DNA of 64,000 nucleotides. Origin: Streptomyces bungoensis (GTDB lineage Bacteria > Actinomycetota > Actinomycetes > Streptomycetales > Streptomycetaceae). Position 1 is the first letter of the stretch. Each line of letters begins with the position of its first letter. Under the pieces are notes generated by a model. The model saw only the letters and a program-made list of their open reading frames with translations. It was not told where the DNA came from and did no database searches. Shown one piece after another: positions 59,328 through 64,000 of the stretch. A program made the position numbers and the translations under genes. The stretch covers positions 367,434 to 431,433 of the forward strand of contig NZ_KQ948851.1 in assembly GCF_001514215.1 (NCBI RefSeq), written 5' to 3'.

Positions 59328-62162
59328 TCAGCGCGCCCGCCGGCCCGCCGCCAATCGGACGATGTCGACGCGCGACCGGATCCCCAGCTTGCGGTAGACC
59401 CGGGTCAGCGTGGCCTCGACCGTCTTCACACTGACGAACAGCCGGGAGGCGATCTCCCGGTTGGTGGCGCCCTCCATCACCAGCGCGGCGACCTGACGCT
59501 CCATCGACGCCAGGGACGCCAGGGCGTCCAGCGCCTCCGGCACCGCGAGGGCCGGCTCGGGTTCGGGCGCGGTGAGGGCCTCCTCCACCTGGCGCAGCCA
59601 GGGCAGCGCGCGGCAGCGCCGGAAGAGCCGGGTGGCCTCGTCGTACGCCGTGGTCCGCTTGACGCCGGGCTCCGGGCGCCGGGTGCGCAACTGGGCCAGC
59701 GCGAACGCGGCCCGAGCCTCCTCCAGGCCGTAGCCCAGCTTGGCCAGCCGGGCTTGAGCCGACGTCACCTGGGCGAGGGCCGCCTCGTGGTCGCCGTGGG
59801 CGGCGCGCACCAGCGCCTCCGCCCGGTCCAGCACGGCGAGGACGCTCTCCCGGCCGAGCCTCAGGGCGTGTTCGCGGCTGGCGTCGATGACGTCCTGGGC
59901 CTCGGCCGGTTCGCCGGTGCGGACCAGCGCCTCGGCCAGGTCGCCGTGCCAGCGGCCGCGCGCCGGGTCGGTGATGCCGAGACCGAGTTCCAGACGGCGG
60001 ACCCGGCGCAGCGAGCGGACCGTGCCCGCCGGGTCGCCGGCCACCAACTGGGCGTACCCGAGCGCTCCGAGCGCCCGGGACAGGTACATCTGGTCGCCGT
60101 CCTCCTCGGCGTGCGCCACCGCCTCCCGGGCGAGGGCCAGCGCCCGGTCCACGTCCCCGCCGGAGGCCTCCGCCAGCGAGGTGAGCATCGCCGAGGCGGT
60201 CTCCCCGATCCCGGAGTCCCGGGCGAGCCCGAGGCCCTCGCGGGCGAGGTCGAGGGCGCGCCCGCAGTGCCCGGCGCGCAGTTCGGTCTCGGCGAGGCCG
60301 CGCAGGAAGTGCACCTCGCTCTCCACCGACCCGCGCCGGCGCACCTCGCGCAGCAGCGCGGTGACGGTCGCCCGGGCCTCGACCAGCTGGTCGCCCATGA
60401 CCAGCCAGCGGAACCGGGCGCTGCCCGCGCCGTTGTGGTGCCAGGCCACCCGCGGGTCCTGAGGCTCCTTCAGGGCGCGCTTGATGGTGGTCGGCGCCTC
60501 CGGATGGCCCATCAGGGTCTCGGTCTGCGCCTGGAAGGCGAGGGCGAGCAGCTCGGTGCGCCGGTCGCCGCCGCGCGCGGCCAGCTCGGCGGCGTGCGCG
60601 GCCTCCTCGCGGGCCTCGGTGAAGTCGCCCTCCACGATCAGTCCCCGCCAGGCCAGCTGGTAGTGCACGAGGGCCAGCAGCCGCGGGTCGTCGCCGGCGT
60701 CGGCGAGGGCCTGCGGGAAGACGGCGTCGACCTCGGCCATGGTGTGGCCGGCGGTGTCGATGACGATGATCCAGGCCCGCACCCGGTCGGCCGGCCGGGT
60801 CGCCCGGGTCAGCACCTCCCGCGCGATGTCCCGGGCCAGGTCGACCTCGCCCGCGGTGATCGCGTCCTCGGCGGCCAGCAGCCGGCGCTCGTCGGGGGCG
60901 GGCAGGCTGCCCGCGGGGGTGTGCCGGGCCGCGAGCAGGCCCAGCTGGGCCGCCACCGAGGGCGCGCCCCGGTCCCGGGCGAGGGCGGCCGCCTCGGCGA
61001 GCCGGGCGGCGACCTCCGGGTCGGTGCCGGTGGTGGCGAGGGCCAGGTGCCGGGCGCGTTCGATCGGGTCGGAGGCCGCCGTGGACAGCGCCGCGTGGGC
61101 GGCCCGCCGCTCCTGGGCGGGCGCCTCCGCGTACAGCGCGGCGGAGATCAGCGGGTGCGCGAACCGCACGGCGGGCGCCTCCGGCTCGGTGGCCAGCAGC
61201 CCGAGCTCGGCGGCCTGGGCGCACTCGGCCTCGGCGTTGTCCCGGCCGGCCGCGTGCAGCAGGGCGAGGGTGGGGCGGGCGCCGGCGCTGGCGACCAGCA
61301 GGGTGCGCCGGGCCTCGACCGAGAGCATGTCCAGCCGGCTCAGCACCAGGGCGCGCAGCGAGGTCGGCACCGGCAGCGGGTCGCCGGGGCGGGGCGGGGT
61401 GGGGCTGTCGGCGAGGGCACGGCCGAGCTCCAGCGCGAACAGCGGGTTGCCGCCGCTGGTGCGGTGGATCTCGCGGACGGTGGAGCGGGGCAGGTCGCCG
61501 TGGCCGCGGTGCTCCATGAGCTGGGCCACCTGGGTGCGGGTGAGCGGGCCGAGCCGGACGGCGACCGTGTCCGGCGGACAGGAGCGCAGGTGACGGTCGT
61601 ACTGCTGGCTCTCCTGGCCCTCGGTGCGCACCGCGACCAGCAGCTGCACCGGCGTGCCCTCGAGGCGGCGGGCGGCGAAGCCGAGCAGTTCGGCGCTGGC
61701 CGGGTCGAGCCACTGCAGGTCGTCGGCGACGACCAGCACCGGGCCCCGGGCGGCGAGCGCGCGCAGCGCGGAGAGCACCGCCAGGCGCAGTGCCAGGCCG
61801 TCGCGCTGGAGGCTGGACTCGCCGCGTCCGGTGAGCGCCGACTCCAGGGCGGTGCGCTGCGCGGCGGGCAGCCGGGGGGCGACGTCGTCGAGGACCAGCC
61901 CGAGGAGGTCGGCGAGGGCGAGGAACGGCAGGTGGGATTCCGATTCGGTGGCCGAGCAGCGCAGGACGGTGCGCGCGGTGGCGCCGTATTCCTCGGCCAA
62001 TGCCCGCAGCACGGTCGATTTACCTATTCCTGCGGGACCGTGCAGCAGCACACTGCCGCCCGAGGCGAGCTGGTCGCGGGCGGTGGCGAACAACTCCTCG
62101 CGGCCGATGAGCAGGTCGGGGCGGCATCGGGCAGGCTCCTGGAAGTCCCGTCGCACGGTCAC
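59328..62162 (-). CDS. Large LuxR-family (LAL) ATPase regulator
   Basis: A 944-residue regulator. An N-terminal STAND/AAA-type ATPase carries Walker A GPAGIGKST (residues 42-50) and Walker B VLVVADDLQWLD. A long helical TPR-like region follows, and a C-terminal LuxR HTH (MEGATNREIASRLFVSVKTV). LAL regulators usually need an inducer and ATP. The GTG at 62162 has GAGGGGAGCG directly upstream; starting at 62192 would add unsupported residues. It lies just upstream of the trypsin gene on the same strand. Confidence 0.9.
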   Translation of the reverse strand: MTVRRDFQEPARCRPDLLIGREELFATARDQLASGGSVLLHGPAGIGKSTVLRALAEEYGATARTVLRCSATESESHLPFLALADLLGLVLDDVAPRLPAAQRTALESALTGRGESSLQRDGLALRLAVLSALRALAARGPVLVVADDLQWLDPASAELLGFAARRLEGTPVQLLVAVRTEGQESQQYDRHLRSCPPDTVAVRLGPLTRTQVAQLMEHRGHGDLPRSTVREIHRTSGGNPLFALELGRALADSPTPPRPGDPLPVPTSLRALVLSRLDMLSVEARRTLLVASAGARPTLALLHAAGRDNAEAECAQAAELGLLATEPEAPAVRFAHPLISAALYAEAPAQERRAAHAALSTAASDPIERARHLALATTGTDPEVAARLAEAAALARDRGAPSVAAQLGLLAARHTPAGSLPAPDERRLLAAEDAITAGEVDLARDIAREVLTRATRPADRVRAWIIVIDTAGHTMAEVDAVFPQALADAGDDPRLLALVHYQLAWRGLIVEGDFTEAREEAAHAAELAARGGDRRTELLALAFQAQTETLMGHPEAPTTIKRALKEPQDPRVAWHHNGAGSARFRWLVMGDQLVEARATVTALLREVRRRGSVESEVHFLRGLAETELRAGHCGRALDLAREGLGLARDSGIGETASAMLTSLAEASGGDVDRALALAREAVAHAEEDGDQMYLSRALGALGYAQLVAGDPAGTVRSLRRVRRLELGLGITDPARGRWHGDLAEALVRTGEPAEAQDVIDASREHALRLGRESVLAVLDRAEALVRAAHGDHEAALAQVTSAQARLAKLGYGLEEARAAFALAQLRTRRPEPGVKRTTAYDEATRLFRRCRALPWLRQVEEALTAPEPEPALAVPEALDALASLASMERQVAALVMEGATNREIASRLFVSVKTVEATLTRVYRKLGIRSRVDIVRLAAGRRAR

Positions 62163-62380
62163 CGCTCCCCTCGTGTGTCGTGTCCGGGCCAAATTCTAGG
62201 CAACGATCCCCGAAATTCGGACGGAAGCCGTGGTGAGGGAAATAACAAACTTTCAACCATGGGCTAATTCAAAGTTACGCCACCGCGATGGTCAGGTTTC
62301 CTCACGGTTGCCCACTCAACGTTCCGCGGCGGGGATCCCCACCTCCTTCCCGGCATCCTCACGGCTCCTTCCCGGCCCCC

Positions 62381-63220
62381 TCACGGCAGCAGTCCCGCCC
62401 GGCGCGCCGCGGTCACCGCCTCCCCCCGGGTGTGCGTGCCCAGCTTCCGCATCGCCGAGCGCAAGTACCCCTTCACCGTCTCCGGACGCAGGCCCAGCCG
62501 CTCGGCCACGGCCGCGTTGGTGGCGCCCGCCGCCACCCAGGACAGCACGTCCAGCTCGCGCGGCGCCAGGCTCACCCCGCCGGCCGGACGCGGCGCGGCC
62601 AGCAGACCGCAGGCGGCGAGCAGATCGGCGCGCAAGCCGGGGTCGGTGATCCGCGGCGCCAGCGCGCGCAGCGCCGCGTGCGCCTCGCGCACCTGCTCCC
62701 AGGCGGCCCCCGGGCCGGGACCGGCCGCGTCGGGCTCCGCGAGCCGGGCCGCGGCCAGCAGCCCCCGCGCCTCCTCGCGGACCACCAGCGCCTGCTCCAC
62801 GTCCCGCGCCGCCGCCACCGCCGCCCCCAGCGTCCGGTCCCCGAGCGGCTGGGCGGTGCGCAGCGCGCCGTACAGCACCCCGCGCACCTGCCGCCGTACG
62901 ACGACGGGCACCGCGACGACCGAGCAGAGGCCCTCGGCGGCCACCGGCACGTCGTACTCGTGGCTGATCTGCCGCGAGCGGGAGTAGTCCGTGACCGCGC
63001 ACGGCCTGGCCAGCGCCACCGCCTTGCCGCCCAGCCCGTTGCCGGACGTCACCGCGAGCGCCCGCAGTGCCGGCGTGACCGTGCCGCTCAGCTCGCTGAT
63101 GCGGATGCGCGGCCGGCCGGGCTCGACCAGCCCGCCGAACGCGACCGGAAGCCCCGTGGCGCGCCGCAGCCGGGCCAGGGCACCGTGTATCTCCACCGCC
63201 GCAACGGCCTCTGCTGCCAC
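62381..63220 (-). CDS. GAF-domain LuxR-type regulator
   Basis: A 279-residue regulator. A GAF-like sensory domain occupies about residues 15-150 (VTDYSRSRQISHEYDVPVAAEGLCSV), followed by a helical linker and a LuxR HTH at the C-terminus (VAAGATNAAVAERLGLRPETVKGYLRSAMRKLG). I chose the GTG at 63220, which has AAGGAGCG 7 bases upstream. It is divergent from an acyl-CoA synthetase gene, a common arrangement for a ligand-sensing regulator and its target. Confidence 0.88.
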   Translation of the reverse strand: MAAEAVAAVEIHGALARLRRATGLPVAFGGLVEPGRPRIRISELSGTVTPALRALAVTSGNGLGGKAVALARPCAVTDYSRSRQISHEYDVPVAAEGLCSVVAVPVVVRRQVRGVLYGALRTAQPLGDRTLGAAVAAARDVEQALVVREEARGLLAAARLAEPDAAGPGPGAAWEQVREAHAALRALAPRITDPGLRADLLAACGLLAAPRPAGGVSLAPRELDVLSWVAAGATNAAVAERLGLRPETVKGYLRSAMRKLGTHTRGEAVTAARRAGLLP

Positions 63221-63253
63221 CTCGTCGCTCCTTCGGCACGGCTCTCGCGCTGC

Positions 63254-63293
63254 CCACACCCCCGTTCGCGTGGACCACACCCCCGTTCGGGGG
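63254..63293. promoter_or_regulatory. Direct repeats and palindrome in a divergent promoter
   Basis: Two copies of CCACACCCCCGTTCG start at 63254 and 63275, exactly 21 bases (two helical turns) apart. The second copy lies in the palindrome CCCCCGTTCGGGGG (63280-63293). This is a likely binding site for the adjacent GAF-LuxR regulator. Confidence 0.65.
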
Positions 63294-63367
63294 TAGTGAG
63301 ACCTGCATCACGGATTAGACGATGCCAGAGAGCCGCCCGGCAATGGTCCGGTACTGAGGAGGACACC

Positions 63368-64000
63368 ATGACGACGGCGACCGAGCTGTTCCGCGGGGCC
63401 CGCGACTTCCTGCTGGAACACCGCGAGGACTACGCCACCGCCTGCGCGGGCTTCACCTGGCCGCGGCCCGAGCACTTCAACTGGGCGCTGGACTGGTTCG
63501 ACGTCATCGCCGAGGGCAACGACCGGACCGCGCTGCACATCGTCGAGGAGGACGGCAGCGAGGTCCGGCTCTCCTTCGCCGAGATGTCCGAGCGCTCCAA
63601 CCGGGTCGCGGGCTGGCTGCGTGCCCGGGGCGTCGCCGCCGAGGACCGCATCCTCGTCATGCTGGGCAACCAGGCCGAGCTGTGGGAGACCGCGCTGGCC
63701 GCGATGAAGCTGCGCGCGGTCGTCATCCCGGCCACCCCGCTCCTCGGCCCCGCCGACCTGGCCGACCGGGTCGAGCGCGGCCGGGTGAAGCACGTGCTGG
63801 TGCGCGCCGAGGACACCGCCAAGTTCGACGACGTGCCCGGCGCCTACACCCGCATCGCGGTCGGCGGGCTGCCGCGGGAGGGCTGGGAGCCGTACGAGGA
63901 CGCCTACGCGGCCCCGGACGAGTTCGTCCCGGACGGTCCGACGCTGGCCGACGACCCGCTGATGCTGTACTTCACCTCCGGCACCACCGCCCGCCCCAAG
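63368..64000 (+). CDS. AMP-dependent acyl-CoA synthetase (5' part, cut by window end)
   Basis: The first 211 codons of an AMP-forming synthetase. N-terminal family features (FNWALDWFDVIAE, LSFAEMSERSNRVAGWLR) lead to the start of the phosphate-binding motif YFTSGTTARPK at the window edge. The enzyme forms acyl-AMP and then acyl-CoA from a carboxylate; the chain length is undetermined. ATG 63368 follows GAGGAGGACACC. It is divergent from the GAF-LuxR regulator. Confidence 0.9.
   Translation, partial: MTTATELFRGARDFLLEHREDYATACAGFTWPRPEHFNWALDWFDVIAEGNDRTALHIVEEDGSEVRLSFAEMSERSNRVAGWLRARGVAAEDRILVMLGNQAELWETALAAMKLRAVVIPATPLLGPADLADRVERGRVKHVLVRAEDTAKFDDVPGAYTRIAVGGLPREGWEPYEDAYAAPDEFVPDGPTLADDPLMLYFTSGTTARPK

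Overview
The window is a very GC-rich actinobacterial chromosome segment, most likely Streptomyces. Evidence includes codons almost always ending in G or C, GTG/TTG starts, ATGA/GTGA stop-start overlaps, a rare TTA leucine codon, a PucR/xanthine dehydrogenase locus, several LuxR-type regulators and a DUF2637 protein. No rRNA, tRNA or CRISPR array was seen.

Region 1 (1-21.8 kb) is an island of signalling and conflict-type genes, all on the + strand. After the 3' end of a membrane protein with a zinc-binding anti-sigma-like motif and a CBM2-like domain come a Crp-family regulator, a class III nucleotide cyclase homologue, a large P-loop protein, an SPFH-like protein, a three-helix membrane protein resembling the Pycsar effector PycTM, and a membrane-anchored von Willebrand A protein. 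A second module follows, its four genes joined by 4-base overlaps: a tubulin-like GTPase with a tandemly repeated tail, a membrane protein, a pseudokinase-GTPase fusion and a GAP1-like partner. I read this as a cyclic-nucleotide-linked, Pycsar-like system next to a tubulin/GTPase system. Both are assigned by inference; neither has been tested here.

Region 2 (21.8-23.1 kb) is a scar: a TnpB transposase fossil lies between the 3' remnants of two divergently oriented genes, one of them a GH31 glycosidase.

Region 3 (23.2-37.1 kb) holds mostly housekeeping and accessory genes. These are rsgA, a DNA alkylation repair pair (Ada-AlkA fusion and ogt), a GDSL esterase, a TrmB/LuxR-type regulator, a degenerate PP2C-like protein with a proline-rich repeat tail, pyruvate oxidase, an RsbW-like kinase, a DUF2637 protein, a GntR regulator and a TPR-like protein.

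Region 4 (37.2-46 kb) is the purine catabolic locus. PucR is divergent from the three xanthine dehydrogenase subunits, followed by an NCS2 purine permease and XdhC.

Region 5 (46-56.2 kb) has a polysaccharide deacetylase divergent from a six-gene operon across a perfect palindrome. The operon encodes a phosphoribosyltransferase, a trypsin-like protease with a TTA codon, a PknG-like kinase, a vWA protein, a GlnX-like membrane protein and a solute-binding protein. It resembles the mycobacterial PknG-GlnX-GlnH sensing system with extra modules.

Region 6 (56.1-64 kb) contains a patatin-like protein, an HTH_42 (AlkZ/AlkX-type) protein, a secreted trypsin, a large LuxR (LAL) ATPase, a GAF-LuxR regulator, and the 5' part of an acyl-CoA synthetase gene cut by the window edge.
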